Positions 16,847 through 25,682 are shown, counted from the first letter of the stretch. The stretch: 64,000 bases of DNA from SLRI01 sp964393275 (GCA_964393275.1 CAYMTA010000003.1:76879-140878); one strand, 5' to 3'. The notes: generated by a model not told the origin, from the letters alone. Numbers and translations are program-made.

Positions 16847-18232
16847 ATGGCTCGTCGCACCTGGAGAACCTTGCTCGGACTTTTTGTTTCCTTCGGTCTT
16901 GTTGGCGCCGGATATGGTCCCGCCACAGCGAGCGATCTGCCGATCGAGGGCGGCGCTGGAGGGGGCGCCTTTCGGGACGAGTGCGGGGCCGATCAATATC
17001 TCATCGGCGTGCAGGCACGCACCGGGGCCTCGATCGATCAGATCGCGATCAAATGCGCGACCGTGAAGCCGGACGGAACCATCTCGGACATTAAGCTGGA
17101 TCCCGATGCTCGCGGTGGCTCAGGCGGCAGCCAACCGACGGCGAGGGAATGCGGTGGCAGCGAAATCATCGATGCCATGGGGCTGCTGATGGGCAGGCAG
17201 CCACCGCATGACGTGGTTCGTCTGATCATCTTCAATTGCGTGTCGACGACCGGTGACGCCAGGCACAATCTCGATGTGGGCAGCGCACCCTTTTTCCCCA
17301 CGATCTATCAACAATGTCCGGATGGCGAAGCCGCCACGGGCATTCATGGTCGCTACGGTTCCTACGTCGATGCCCTCGGTCTGATTTGCGGACCATTCGC
17401 CAAGCGCACGCCAGGCACGGGGCCGGTCATCCCACCACCTGTCGCCATGAGCGGCTGCTCGGGGCTCGTCGGTGACGAGCAGGCCATCTGCGAGCAGCAC
17501 AACGTCAATCGCGCCAAGCATCCCGGCGTACCGCCATTGACCTGGTCGAAAGAGCTCGCCAAGAACGCCCAGGATTGGGTCGCGGGTTGTCATACCTCGA
17601 AGAATGCAAATGGCGACGAGTTCTTTTGTCATCAGAACAAGGACTACGGCTGCGGCACCGATGCGAATTACAAATTCGGCGAAAATCTCTCGTTTTGGAC
17701 GCCGGAGCTCAAACCTGCCGAGGTTGTCGACGGTTGGTACTGCGAAAACAAGATCTATGATTACGACAACCCCCAACCTGGCGGTAGCCTGATGTTTGGC
17801 TGCGACAACAACCCAGACAAGGTGACAGGTCACTTCACCCAGGTGGTCTGGAAATCCACGCAGCAGCTCGGTTGCGCCAAGAACACTTGCGCGCTCGGTC
17901 CCAATGAAGGCACGCTCTGGGCCTGCGAATATTATCCTGCCGGGAACACGGCCGGCGAGTTCAAGGAGAATGTGCCGAAGCCCATTCAGGGACTGGTCGC
18001 CGCACCGGATCTTCACTTCCCGCCGCTGCAGAAAACGACCGCGATCATCTCGGACGTCGATCTCTATGATATTCCCGGCGGCGTCGGCCGCGTCATCGGC
18101 ATTCTCCGGAGTGGACAAGAATACCCTCTGATTCAGTGTCGAACGGATGACTGGTGCCAGCTCTCGGAGGGGTGGGTGTGGGGCGCCTTTGTCGTGCGCA
18201 ACCACAACCGCCCGACACCGGATTCGGGCTGA
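16847..18232 (+). CDS. secreted CAP (SCP/PR1) domain protein with N-terminal repeats and C-terminal SH3-like domain
   Basis: A 461-residue protein with a signal peptide ending near residue 29 (PATAS). Residues about 40-190 hold three divergent repeats with a C...G...D...C pattern: ECGADQYLIGVQARTGASID, the ECGGSEIIDAMG unit, and CPDGEAATGIHGRYGSYVDA. These resemble a three-fold beta-prism. Residues about 205-370 are a CAP domain with both signatures: HFTQVVWKST and CEYYPAGN. Residues about 385-455 resemble an SH3b domain (ISDVDLYDIPGGVGRVIG, WCQLSEGWVWG). Many paired cysteines suggest an oxidised, extracellular protein. The start at 16847 has GGGAGA upstream. Codon use looks AT-richer than in neighbouring genes. 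The function is unknown; cell-wall or extracellular binding is a guess. Confidence 0.85.
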   Translation: MARRTWRTLLGLFVSFGLVGAGYGPATASDLPIEGGAGGGAFRDECGADQYLIGVQARTGASIDQIAIKCATVKPDGTISDIKLDPDARGGSGGSQPTARECGGSEIIDAMGLLMGRQPPHDVVRLIIFNCVSTTGDARHNLDVGSAPFFPTIYQQCPDGEAATGIHGRYGSYVDALGLICGPFAKRTPGTGPVIPPPVAMSGCSGLVGDEQAICEQHNVNRAKHPGVPPLTWSKELAKNAQDWVAGCHTSKNANGDEFFCHQNKDYGCGTDANYKFGENLSFWTPELKPAEVVDGWYCENKIYDYDNPQPGGSLMFGCDNNPDKVTGHFTQVVWKSTQQLGCAKNTCALGPNEGTLWACEYYPAGNTAGEFKENVPKPIQGLVAAPDLHFPPLQKTTAIISDVDLYDIPGGVGRVIGILRSGQEYPLIQCRTDDWCQLSEGWVWGAFVVRNHNRPTPDSG

Positions 18233-18261
18233 GGGCATTTCAGCAGCAACAGGAGCCGTCC

Positions 18262-18432
18262 TGGAAGCGGTGGAGAGTCGCGGCTGGCCTGGATCGGGCG
18301 CGGGTGCATGGGCACCAGGCGGACCGTTGTGGCACGGCTGGAGAGCGGCCGGGCCAAGCCCTCGAGTGCGCGCTGGAGCGCTACGCCGAGAGCACGGGCC
18401 GCCGCCTCAGGATCAGCCTGGAGCCGGCCTGA
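18262..18432 (+). pseudogene. XRE-family (HigA-like) antitoxin remnant with frameshifts
   Basis: Pieces of a helix-turn-helix antitoxin are spread over two frames. VAAGLDRARV (from 18277) is in one frame, MGTRRTVVARLESGRAKPS (from 18308) in another, and ALERYAESTGRRLRISLEPA, ending at the TGA at 18430, is back in the first. Joined, they read like the C-terminal half of a typical HigA-type protein (RLESGRAKPS followed by RYAEATG). At least two frameshifts and no N-terminal half make it non-functional. No toxin gene is visible beside it. Confidence 0.7.
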
Positions 18433-18811
18433 TGGGCAAGGGGCGTCCGACTTCTCGGTAGATCAGGCAGGTGATGGGGGTGCTTTACCTCGGACACGGC
18501 GGCGGCCGATGGCAGCTCGGCAATGTCGCTGCTGGAGCTGCCTGCCCCGCGTCTTGCACCTAAAAGAGTCCTGACCCCATAAGCGGATGCGCCAACCTGA
18601 ACGCTTGTGCTGCACGGACGGGGCAAGGCGGCACTCCGTCCCTCGCCGTTGCGACTCGAGGACTCACGGGGATACTGGCGAAAGCGCCAGCGTCGCGATG
18701 GGGATGCTCGGGGCGGCGAGAATGGTCAAAGAGGGAGGTGTCCCTCGGACTCCGAGATCCACGAACAGTCGAAACGCGTGCGGTCGAGCGGAGCCCGCCC
18801 GCCTTCGCTCG
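18433..18811. other. 379-bp gene-free stretch holding the right repeat copy
   Basis: I find no convincing gene here. It contains the right copy of the direct repeat at 18586-18727. A 19-codon open tail starts ATG-TCG-CTG-CTG near 18522 and ends in TAA; it could be debris of a lost gene. The segment lies between the antitoxin remnant and the NIPSNAP gene, which points the other way. Confidence 0.5.
18586..18727. repeat. imperfect direct repeat, right copy
   Basis: The partner of 16652-16804, in the same orientation about 1.9 kb away. The block 18686-18727 matches with 39 of 42 bases. The left end (GATGCGCCAACCTGAACGCT) is a decayed version of the end of palindromic unit 5 and the adjoining linker. 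Together the two copies bracket the CAP gene and the antitoxin remnant. Confidence 0.8.
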
Positions 18812-19123
18812 CTAGTCGAAGGCGACGCGGTTCAGGATGCGGTTTTCCTGGGCGATCAGGTTGTTGGCCTCGCGGCTCTTCTTGAGGAAGGCGGTCCAGG
18901 CGGGGTCGGCGGCCATCGCGGCGCGGCGCTGCTCGCGGTCGGCGGCGGAGTCGTAAGCCCAGACGTGGACATAGGTGTTGATCGGGCCGGTCTCGGTGAC
19001 GCCGTAGAGGACGGGCTGGCCCAGGTGCTTGGTCTGGGTGGCGTAGCCGTGCTCCTTGTAGAGGGCGAGCTGGGCGGCGACGGTGCCGGGCCGGCAGGTG
19101 TAGATGCGCATGTCGTAGATCAT
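18812..19123 (-). CDS. NIPSNAP family protein
   Basis: A 103-residue protein of the NIPSNAP dimeric alpha/beta-barrel (ferredoxin-like) family, recognised from MIYDMRIYTCRPGTVAAQL at the start and the central YVHVWAYDSAADREQRRAAM. The family has no firm enzymatic role in bacteria; members are small dimeric proteins. The ATG at 19123 opens directly on the conserved strand; an extension to 19186 is unlike the family. It appears to be a single-gene unit, 94 bp upstream of the end of the antiporter gene. Confidence 0.88.
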   Translation of the reverse strand: MIYDMRIYTCRPGTVAAQLALYKEHGYATQTKHLGQPVLYGVTETGPINTYVHVWAYDSAADREQRRAAMAADPAWTAFLKKSREANNLIAQENRILNRVAFD

Positions 19124-19217
19124 GGCGGGCGTCCCCTGATGCCTTGGCGATGGCGGCGAAAGGCGGCATGGCGGGGGCGATGTCAACCCTTCCGGCGGAT
19201 CGGGGCCTTCCGGCCGG

Positions 19218-20363
19218 TCAGGGATTGAAGACCAGGACGACGTAGACCACGAAGATGACGAGGTGGACGGCGCCCTGCAGCATGTTGGTGCGCACGGCGC
19301 CGAAGGTCAGCATGCTCAAGAGCAGGGTGAGGACGAGCATCACGATCTCGGTGTCGCCGAGCCCGAGCACGATCGGGTGGCCGGTGACGACGCTGATGGC
19401 GAGCACGGCCGGGACGGTCAGCCCGATGGTGGCGAGCGCCGAGCCGAGGCAGATGTTGACCGAGCGCTGGATGCGGTTGGCGCGCGCGGCGCCGAGTGCC
19501 GCGAGCCCTTCCGGGGAGAGCACGAGGACCGCGACGAGGACGCCGCCGAGCGCCTCGGGTGCCGCGAGCCTGGCGACGCCGAACTCGACCAGGGCCGCGA
19601 GCTTCTCCGAGAGCAGGATGATGGGCAGCAGGGTCAGCACCAGGAGCACGGCGTGCCAGGGGATCGAGCGCGGCTTGCCGTGGGTGGGGCCGTGGTCGGT
19701 GCCGTGGTCGGGGCCGTGGGCTGAGTCGGTCTCGCCGGGCTGGACGAAGAAGGCGCGATGGCGGCGGGTCTGGGTGGCGAGGAAGGTGGCGTAGAGGGCG
19801 ATGGTGATCGCGGCGAAGAGGATCTCCTGCAGGGGGGTCAGGGTCGGGTCGGCCGTGGACTTGGTGAAGCGCGGCAGGATCAGCGCCATGGTGGCGAGCG
19901 GAATCAGCACGGCGAGGAAGGTTCGGGCACCCTGCAGGTTGAACTCCTGCTCGCCGTGCTTGAGGCCGCCGATCAGGAGTGCTGTGCCGACGACGCCGTT
20001 CAGGACGATCATGATCACCGCCATCATGGTGTCGCGGGCGAGGGTCGGGTTGTCCTCGCCGGCGAGCATGATCGCGGCCATCAGGGCGACCTCGATGGCG
20101 GTCACGGCGAGCGTCAGGATCAGCGTGCCGTAGGGCTCGCCCAGGAGCTCGGCCAGGCCGTCGGCATGGCGGACCACGCCGAAGGCGCACCACAGCATGG
20201 CGGCGAAGATCCAGACGAAGAGGCCGGCGGTCGGCACCGGCTGGCCCAGCAGCGCGAACCAGGCCGAGCCCACGGTCATGAGCACGAGCGTGGTCAAGGC
20301 ACCGCCGATGAGAGCGCTTTCCTCGCGCAGCGTCGCCATGGCGCCGACGTTCGATGTGGCCAT
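19218..20363 (-). CDS. chaA: ChaA-type calcium/proton antiporter
   Basis: A 381-residue cation/proton antiporter of the CaCA family, similar in length and layout to E. coli ChaA (366 residues). There are about 11 helices in two halves. The first half has VVRHADGLAELLGEPYG and LTLAVTAIEVALMAAIML; the second has LVLSPEGLAALGAARANRIQ and ATIGLTVPAVLAISVVTG. The glutamates in the two alpha-repeats (IEVALM, SPEGL) are the expected cation ligands. The central cytoplasmic loop carries a His/Asp-rich run (HGPDHGTDHGPTHG), a plausible metal sensor. The start at 20363 has GGATGG upstream. It likely exports Ca2+, or Na+/K+, in exchange for H+. Confidence 0.88.
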   Translation of the reverse strand: MATSNVGAMATLREESALIGGALTTLVLMTVGSAWFALLGQPVPTAGLFVWIFAAMLWCAFGVVRHADGLAELLGEPYGTLILTLAVTAIEVALMAAIMLAGEDNPTLARDTMMAVIMIVLNGVVGTALLIGGLKHGEQEFNLQGARTFLAVLIPLATMALILPRFTKSTADPTLTPLQEILFAAITIALYATFLATQTRRHRAFFVQPGETDSAHGPDHGTDHGPTHGKPRSIPWHAVLLVLTLLPIILLSEKLAALVEFGVARLAAPEALGGVLVAVLVLSPEGLAALGAARANRIQRSVNICLGSALATIGLTVPAVLAISVVTGHPIVLGLGDTEIVMLVLTLLLSMLTFGAVRTNMLQGAVHLVIFVVYVVLVFNP

Positions 20364-20502
20364 GTCACCATCCCGGGTTGTTCGCAGGTCGGTGCCCTGA
20401 TAGCCGCTCCGGCCGCCCGTGGCCATGCGCGGGCCCTGGCTTTCCCATCGACCAGCGCCGTGCGCCTGCGCCAGAAGCGGCATATCAAAGGGGGAGGATA
20501 AG

Positions 20503-20762
20503 ATGACGAGACTGTCCGGACGCGGCCTGTTGGCGGCGACGGCCCTCGCCGCTGCCGCCATCGCGGCGCCAACGTGCTTGAGCAGCTCGGCAACCCGCTG
20601 CTCTTCATCACGTCCAGGCTGGCGGAGATCAGCTTCGAGCGGATGTCGATCGCGATCGTGCCCTGGCTGATCCCGCTCCTGGTCGTGCTGGTGCTCCTCT
20701 CGCTCTGGCCGCCGCTCTCGACCTTCCTGCCCGGCCTCTTTCTCGGCCGGCCGGGGTTTTGA
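20503..20762 (+). pseudogene. collapsed TRAP transporter operon relic (dctP start joined to dctM end)
   Basis: A strong Shine-Dalgarno (GGGGGAGG) precedes an ATG at 20503 that begins a DctP-like signal peptide (MTRLSGRGLLAATALAAAA then AIAAP). Within about 70 bases the sequence switches, in another frame, to the C-terminal end of a DctM permease (ITSRLAEISFERMSIAIVPW, then LSLWPPLSTFLPGLFLG), stopping at 20762. The body of dctP, all of dctQ and most of dctM are missing. The simplest reading is one internal deletion near 20570 in a former dctPQM operon. Confidence 0.72.
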
Positions 20763-20945
20763 GACGGCGTGCCCGGATCGCCGCGGCCGCGCCCTTGGCG
20801 GGCTTTCGGTAGACAATCGACCGTTCGAGGAGCACCGTCGAATCCAGGAACGGACAGGCTGGCCGGCAGGGGCTTTGCGGCACGGGGGGATCGCAAGGCA
20901 GGGTTGGTCGTCGCCCCTTCAACAGACATCTGGAATCGGAGCGCC

Positions 20946-22553
20946 ATGCTCAAGCACCTGCCGATCGCCGTTGCCGCGGCCTATGCGCTCGTGTCGCCGC
21001 TGCAAGCCCGAGCAGACACGTCCGTCCCACCGTCGGTCGTGACACCCGATGTCGTGGAGACATCGCGCGGCACGTTCGACTTCGAGGACGGCGTGCCGAC
21101 CGAAGCGACCGCCACGGCGCTCTACGATCAGCTCGACTTCACCTACGCGTACCGCGCCTTCATGGACACGATGCGTGGCGTCAGCATTCGCGCGCTGCGC
21201 CGCGGGATGGAGGACATGGGCGTCAAGCAGAACGAGGTGATGGTCTTCTCGGAGCTGATGGACGCGAAGTCGCTGTTCTTGACCCCGAACGCCGACACGA
21301 TCTACGTCATGGGCTGGCTCGACCTCAGCGACGGCCCGGTGGTGATCGAATCGCCACCCGAGTTTCTCGGCATCGTGCAGGACGCCTGGTTCCACTGGGT
21401 GACCGACCTGGGCAACCCGGGACCCGACCGCGGCCTCGGCGGCAAGTATCTCATCGTCCCGCCCGGCTACGACGGCGAGCTGCCCGAAGGCGGCTACTTC
21501 GTCGCCCATGCGAGCACGACCGGCATCCTCTGGTTCGGCCGCTCGTTCCTGAAGGACGGGCGCGACCCGAAGCCGTCCGTGGACACGATCAAAGCGGCGA
21601 CCAAGGTCTACCCGTACGTGCCGGGCGGCTTCGGCACGCCGATCGCGGCGTTCCTCGCCGGCAACGCCCATCTGGGCAAGATCACCGAGCCGCCGGCGAC
21701 CGTCTTCCACGAGGGGAGCGGCAAGGCGATGAACACGCTGCCGCCGAACGACTGGAGCTATTTCGAGCTTCTGAATCAGGTGGTGCAGGAGGAGCCCGCG
21801 ACCTCGCTCGACGTCGAGCTGATGGGGCCGATCGCGGCCCTCGGCATCGTCAGGGGACAGCCCTTCGCGCCCGACGAGCGCATGAAGGGGATCATGACGG
21901 GCGCGGTGGCGGTGGCGAACGCCGCGTCGCGCAACGTCTTCATCAACCCGCGCGACCCCGACTGGTTCTATTACCCGGACTCGTCCTGGTTCAACATGCT
22001 CTTCGAGAGCGGGTACGAGTTCGAGACGCCGATTCCCGAGATCACGCCGGAGGGTGCCAAGCCGTTCCCGCCGACCGGCTACCGGCAGATGGATGCGCGC
22101 ACGGCCTTCTTCTACGGCGTGACCGGGATCACGCCGGCGATGGCGATGCGACTGACGGGCGTCGGCTCGCAATACCTGCTGACGGCGAGGGACGCCGACA
22201 GGAACTACTTCGACGGGTCCAGGACCTACCGGGTCACGCTGCCGAAGGGCATTCCGGAGGCGAACTTCTGGTCGCTCACGGTCTACGACAACATGACCCG
22301 CTCGATGCTCGACACGCCCCAGCGCTACCCGCGAGCGGGCAGCCAGAGCTACCCGTCGCCCGCGGCGGAAGCCGACGCCGACGGCTCCACGACGGTCTGG
22401 TTCTCGCCGACCCAGCCGGAGGGCGTCGGCCGGGGCAACTGGATCCAGACGATGCCGGACAAGGGCTGGTTCGTGGGCCTGCGGCTCTACAGCCCGCTCG
22501 AGCCGTTCTTCGACAAGAGCTGGCGGATCAGCGAGATCGAGCTCGTCGAATGA
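20946..22553 (+). CDS. DUF1254/DUF1214 domain secreted protein
   Basis: A 535-residue protein with a signal peptide (MLKHLPIAVAAAYALVSP then ARA). It has an N-terminal DUF1254 region (residues about 60-190, with LTPNADTIYVMGWLDLSDGP) and a C-terminal DUF1214 region (about 400-525, with NFWSLTVYDNMTRSMLDTP). This two-domain architecture is common in proteobacteria and has no proven enzymatic role. The ATG at 20946 was chosen because the signal peptide starts there. It stands alone, following the TRAP relic and facing the frcA end. Confidence 0.85.
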   Translation: MLKHLPIAVAAAYALVSPLQARADTSVPPSVVTPDVVETSRGTFDFEDGVPTEATATALYDQLDFTYAYRAFMDTMRGVSIRALRRGMEDMGVKQNEVMVFSELMDAKSLFLTPNADTIYVMGWLDLSDGPVVIESPPEFLGIVQDAWFHWVTDLGNPGPDRGLGGKYLIVPPGYDGELPEGGYFVAHASTTGILWFGRSFLKDGRDPKPSVDTIKAATKVYPYVPGGFGTPIAAFLAGNAHLGKITEPPATVFHEGSGKAMNTLPPNDWSYFELLNQVVQEEPATSLDVELMGPIAALGIVRGQPFAPDERMKGIMTGAVAVANAASRNVFINPRDPDWFYYPDSSWFNMLFESGYEFETPIPEITPEGAKPFPPTGYRQMDARTAFFYGVTGITPAMAMRLTGVGSQYLLTARDADRNYFDGSRTYRVTLPKGIPEANFWSLTVYDNMTRSMLDTPQRYPRAGSQSYPSPAAEADADGSTTVWFSPTQPEGVGRGNWIQTMPDKGWFVGLRLYSPLEPFFDKSWRISEIELVE

Positions 22554-22624
22554 GGCTCTGAGACCGCCGCCGGGCGAGTTGCGGGCGGCTGGGCCCGCGT
22601 CCTTCGCGGCCGCGGCGGATCATC

Positions 22625-23413
22625 TCAGGCGGCGGCCGCTTCGGGCGGCGCCATCGCACCGGTCATCAGCGCCACGGCGTCCGACATGGAGATGGTCTTC
22701 GGGTCGACGACGCAGAGCCGGCTGCCGAGGCGGTGGATGTGGATGCGGTCGGCGACCTCGAAGACGTGCGGCATGTTGTGCGAGATGAGCACGATCGGCA
22801 TGCCGCGCGAGCGGACGTCGAGGATGAGGTCGAGCACGCGCCGGCTTTCCTTGACGCCAAGCGCCGCGGTCGGCTCGTCCATGACCACGAACTTCCGGGC
22901 GAAGGCGGCGGCCCGGGCGACGGCGACCCCCTGGCGCTGGCCGCCGGAGAGCGTCTCGACGAGCTGGTTGATGTTCTGGATCGTCATCAGGCCGAGCTCG
23001 GACAGCTTCGCCCGGGCGACGGCGTGCATCTGCTTGCGATCCAGCATCATCAGGTACTTGCCGAGCCAGTCCTGGCGCCTGATCTCGCGGCCGAGGAAGA
23101 GGTTGTCGGCGATCGAGAGGGCCGGCGAGAGAGCGAGATTCTGGTAGACGATCTCGATGCCCTTGGCCTGCGCCTCGATCGGGCTGGCGAACCGGACGGG
23201 CTCGCCGTCCAGCTCCAGAACCCCCTCGTCGGGGGTGACCGCGCCGCAGATCGACTTCACCATGGTCGACTTGCCGGCGCCGTTGTCGCCGATCACGGCG
23301 AGGATCTCGCCGGGCATGAGATCGAAGTCGGCCTTGTTCATGGCGACCACGCGGCCGTAGCGCTTGGTGAGGCCGCGGCCCTTGACGAGGGGCCTGGTGT
23401 TCTCGGACATCAT
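22625..23413 (-). CDS. frcA: sugar ABC transporter ATP-binding protein (FrcA-like)
   Basis: A 262-residue single ABC domain, matching FrcA rather than the double-ABC RbsA/XylG type. Walker A is GDNGAGKST, the signature is LSGGQRQGVAVARA and Walker B is FVVMDEPTAALG. The ATG at 23413 overlaps the frcC stop; a second ATG follows it directly, and an upstream GTG at 23434 is less likely. It powers uptake of fructose or a related monosaccharide with FrcC and FrcB. Confidence 0.88.
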   Translation of the reverse strand: MMSENTRPLVKGRGLTKRYGRVVAMNKADFDLMPGEILAVIGDNGAGKSTMVKSICGAVTPDEGVLELDGEPVRFASPIEAQAKGIEIVYQNLALSPALSIADNLFLGREIRRQDWLGKYLMMLDRKQMHAVARAKLSELGLMTIQNINQLVETLSGGQRQGVAVARAAAFARKFVVMDEPTAALGVKESRRVLDLILDVRSRGMPIVLISHNMPHVFEVADRIHIHRLGSRLCVVDPKTISMSDAVALMTGAMAPPEAAAA

Positions 23414-24498
23414 GCGGAGACCTTTCTCAGCCACTGGTCGATGGCGACGGCGATGATGATCAGGGCGCCGACGGCGAACTGCTGCCAGAGCACGTCGACG
23501 CCGGAGAGGTTGAGGCCGGAGCGGAAGACGCCGACGATCAGGGCACCGACGAGCGTGCCGATGATCGAGCCGCGGCCGCCGAAGAGCGAGGTGCCGCCGA
23601 TCACCACGGCGGTGATGGCGTCGAGATTGCCCTCGAAGAAGCTCTGCGGGCTGACCGAGCCGACGCGGCCGATCGCGACCCAGCCGGCGAAGGCGCAGAG
23701 GCCGCCGGCGACGGCGTAGACCGAGAGCAGCACGCGGTTGGTGTCGATGCCGGAGAGGGCGGCGGCCTCGCGGTCGTCGCCGATGGCGTAGACGTGGCGG
23801 CCCCAGCCGGTCCAGTTCAGCACGTACCAGAAGATGATGAAGAGCAGCAGCATCATCACCGAGCCCGTGGTGAACTGCGCGCCGAAGAGGGAGAAGGTGC
23901 CGCCGAAGACCTTGAGCAGCGGGGCCGCGGCGTCGATGTCCTGGCTCCTGATGCTCTGGCCGGCGGAGAGCCAGAGGACGATGGCGAAGAAGATCTTCCA
24001 GGTGCCGAGGGTGACGATGAAGGGCGGCAGGCGGAAGACGGTGACGAGGCCGCCATTGATGGCGCCGCAGAGGATGCCGCAGACGAGGCCGATGGGCACG
24101 GCGATGACCGACGGGATGCCGAGATTGACGCCGAGCCCGCCCATGACGACGGTCGCCAGCACCATGATGGCGGCGATCGAGAGATCGATGCCGGCGGTCA
24201 GGATGATCAGCGTCTGGGCGATGCCGAGAATGCCGATGATCGTCACCTGCTGGATGACCAGGGTCAGGTTGAAGGGCGTGAAGAAGTTGTCGGCGATGGC
24301 GCCGAAGGCGAGGGCGCTGAGCGCCAGGACGATCACCGGCACGATGGTCGGGTTGGAGTGGAGGAAGTGCTGGACGTGCGAGAGCGGGCTGCGCTTCGGC
24401 TCGTCGAACTGCGCCACCTCGCTGGCGCCGGTGGCGAGCACCTTCTCGAACTCCTGCATCTCACGCGGGCCAGTCGGCGCGCCGCTGGATTCTGTCAT
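23410..24498 (-). CDS. frcC: sugar ABC transporter permease (FrcC-like)
   Basis: A 362-residue inner-membrane permease of the RbsC/FrcC family with about ten helices. Family stretches are ILTAGIDLSIAAIMVLATVV, the GRHVYAIGDDREAAALSGID loop that couples to the ATPase, and TSLFGGRGSIIGTLVGALI. It carries a soluble N-terminal extension of about 45 residues, also seen in FrcC proteins. It is the middle gene of frcB-frcC-frcA on the minus strand and overlaps frcA by 4 bp. Confidence 0.88.
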   Translation of the reverse strand: MTESSGAPTGPREMQEFEKVLATGASEVAQFDEPKRSPLSHVQHFLHSNPTIVPVIVLALSALAFGAIADNFFTPFNLTLVIQQVTIIGILGIAQTLIILTAGIDLSIAAIMVLATVVMGGLGVNLGIPSVIAVPIGLVCGILCGAINGGLVTVFRLPPFIVTLGTWKIFFAIVLWLSAGQSIRSQDIDAAAPLLKVFGGTFSLFGAQFTTGSVMMLLLFIIFWYVLNWTGWGRHVYAIGDDREAAALSGIDTNRVLLSVYAVAGGLCAFAGWVAIGRVGSVSPQSFFEGNLDAITAVVIGGTSLFGGRGSIIGTLVGALIVGVFRSGLNLSGVDVLWQQFAVGALIIIAVAIDQWLRKVSA

Positions 24499-24518
24499 CG
24501 GGCCCTCCCCGGGGGTTG

Positions 24519-24558
24519 GACGGCGCGGGTGCAGGCGGTTGCCCGCTCCCGCGCCGTC
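24519..24558 (-). terminator. intercistronic hairpin between frcB and frcC
   Basis: An 11-bp perfect stem (GACGGCGCGGG and its complement, 18-base loop) lies in the 95-bp gap after the binding-protein gene. Such hairpins often protect the binding-protein mRNA and lower downstream expression, giving an excess of binding protein over membrane parts. Confidence 0.55.
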
Positions 24559-24593
24559 GCGGCTGGACGTCGACTATACGGGCTGGTGCCGGC

Positions 24594-25604
24594 TCAGCCC
24601 CAGCACTTGTCCAGCGCCTCCTTCGAGCTGATCGAGGGGATGCCCTCGACCGGCTGGTCGGTGACCAGCTCGACCCCGGTGTTGAAGAAGTCGAGGCCCT
24701 CGGAGGTCTTCGGCTTCTCGCCGGTCTCGGCGTAAGCCTTGACCGCCTCGACACCCATCGACGCCATGAGCAGCGGGAACTGCATCGAGGTGGCGCCGAT
24801 GATGCCCTCCTGGACGTTCCTCACGCCCGGGCAGCCGCCATCGACCGAGACGATGAGCGCCTGGTCGGCGAAGCCGAAGGCCTTGAGCGCCTCGTAGGCG
24901 CCGGCCGCGGCCGGCTCGTTGATGGTGTAGACGACGTTGATCCCCTGGTCGCGCTGCAGCAGGTTCTCCATGGCGGTGCGGCCGCCTTCCTCCGCACCCT
25001 GGGTGATGTCGTTGCCGACGATGCGCGGATCGTCCTCGTCGCGCATCCGCTTCGGGTCCTTCACGTCGATGCCGAAGCCCTGGAGGAAGCCCTGGTTGCG
25101 GAGCACGTCGACCGAGATCTCGGCCTCGCTCAGATCGAGGAGGGCGATCCTGGCGTTGGCCGCCTCGTCGCCGAGGGTGGCGGCCGCCCACTCGCCGATC
25201 AGCAGGCCGGCCTGGAAGTTGTCGGTGGCGAAGGTGGCGTCGGCCGCATCGGCCGGCTCGAGCGGGGTGTCGAGGGCGATCACCAGGAGGCCCGCGTCGC
25301 GCGCCTTCTGCACGGTCGGCACGATGCCGGCGGAGTCCGATGGCGTGATCAGGATGCCCTTGGCGCCGGCGGCGATCAGGCTCTCGATGGCCTCGACCTG
25401 GGTCTCGTTGTCGCCGTCGTACTTGCCGGCATAGGCGCGCAGCTCCATGCCGAGCTCGGTGGCCTTGGCCTCGGCACCCTCCTTCATCTTGACGAAGAAC
25501 GGGTTGGTGTCGGTCTTGGTGATCAGGCCGACGATCTCGGCGGCGCCGGCCGAGGCGGCGAGGGCGAGGGTGGCGGTGGCGGCGAGGAGGGTCGTGCGAA
25601 GCAT
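24594..25604 (-). CDS. frcB: sugar ABC transporter substrate-binding protein (FrcB-like)
   Basis: A 336-residue periplasmic type I sugar-binding protein with a signal peptide (MLRTTLLAATATLALAASAG then AAE). Fold markers are VGLITKTDTNPFFVKMKEGA, AAGAKGILITPSDSAGIVPT and VIALDTPLEPADAADATFAT. The pattern and the frcBCA order, with a divergent ROK regulator and a fructokinase beyond it, fit the fructose transporter FrcB of rhizobia. Mannose or ribose are also possible substrates. Confidence 0.87.
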   Translation of the reverse strand: MLRTTLLAATATLALAASAGAAEIVGLITKTDTNPFFVKMKEGAEAKATELGMELRAYAGKYDGDNETQVEAIESLIAAGAKGILITPSDSAGIVPTVQKARDAGLLVIALDTPLEPADAADATFATDNFQAGLLIGEWAAATLGDEAANARIALLDLSEAEISVDVLRNQGFLQGFGIDVKDPKRMRDEDDPRIVGNDITQGAEEGGRTAMENLLQRDQGINVVYTINEPAAAGAYEALKAFGFADQALIVSVDGGCPGVRNVQEGIIGATSMQFPLLMASMGVEAVKAYAETGEKPKTSEGLDFFNTGVELVTDQPVEGIPSISSKEALDKCWG

Positions 25605-25682
25605 GCGTTTATCTCCCTGGGGGATGCGGGCGTCTCCCGCATTCGCGCGATGTAGGCGCGGGCCGGACCGCCTGTCAATAAG

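Noticed and set aside
15953..16996. Several open frames of 110-230 codons on both strands through the repeat arrays
   Set aside because: They arise because the tandem repeats lack stop codons; the peptides are repetitive and have no ribosome site or family-like sequence.
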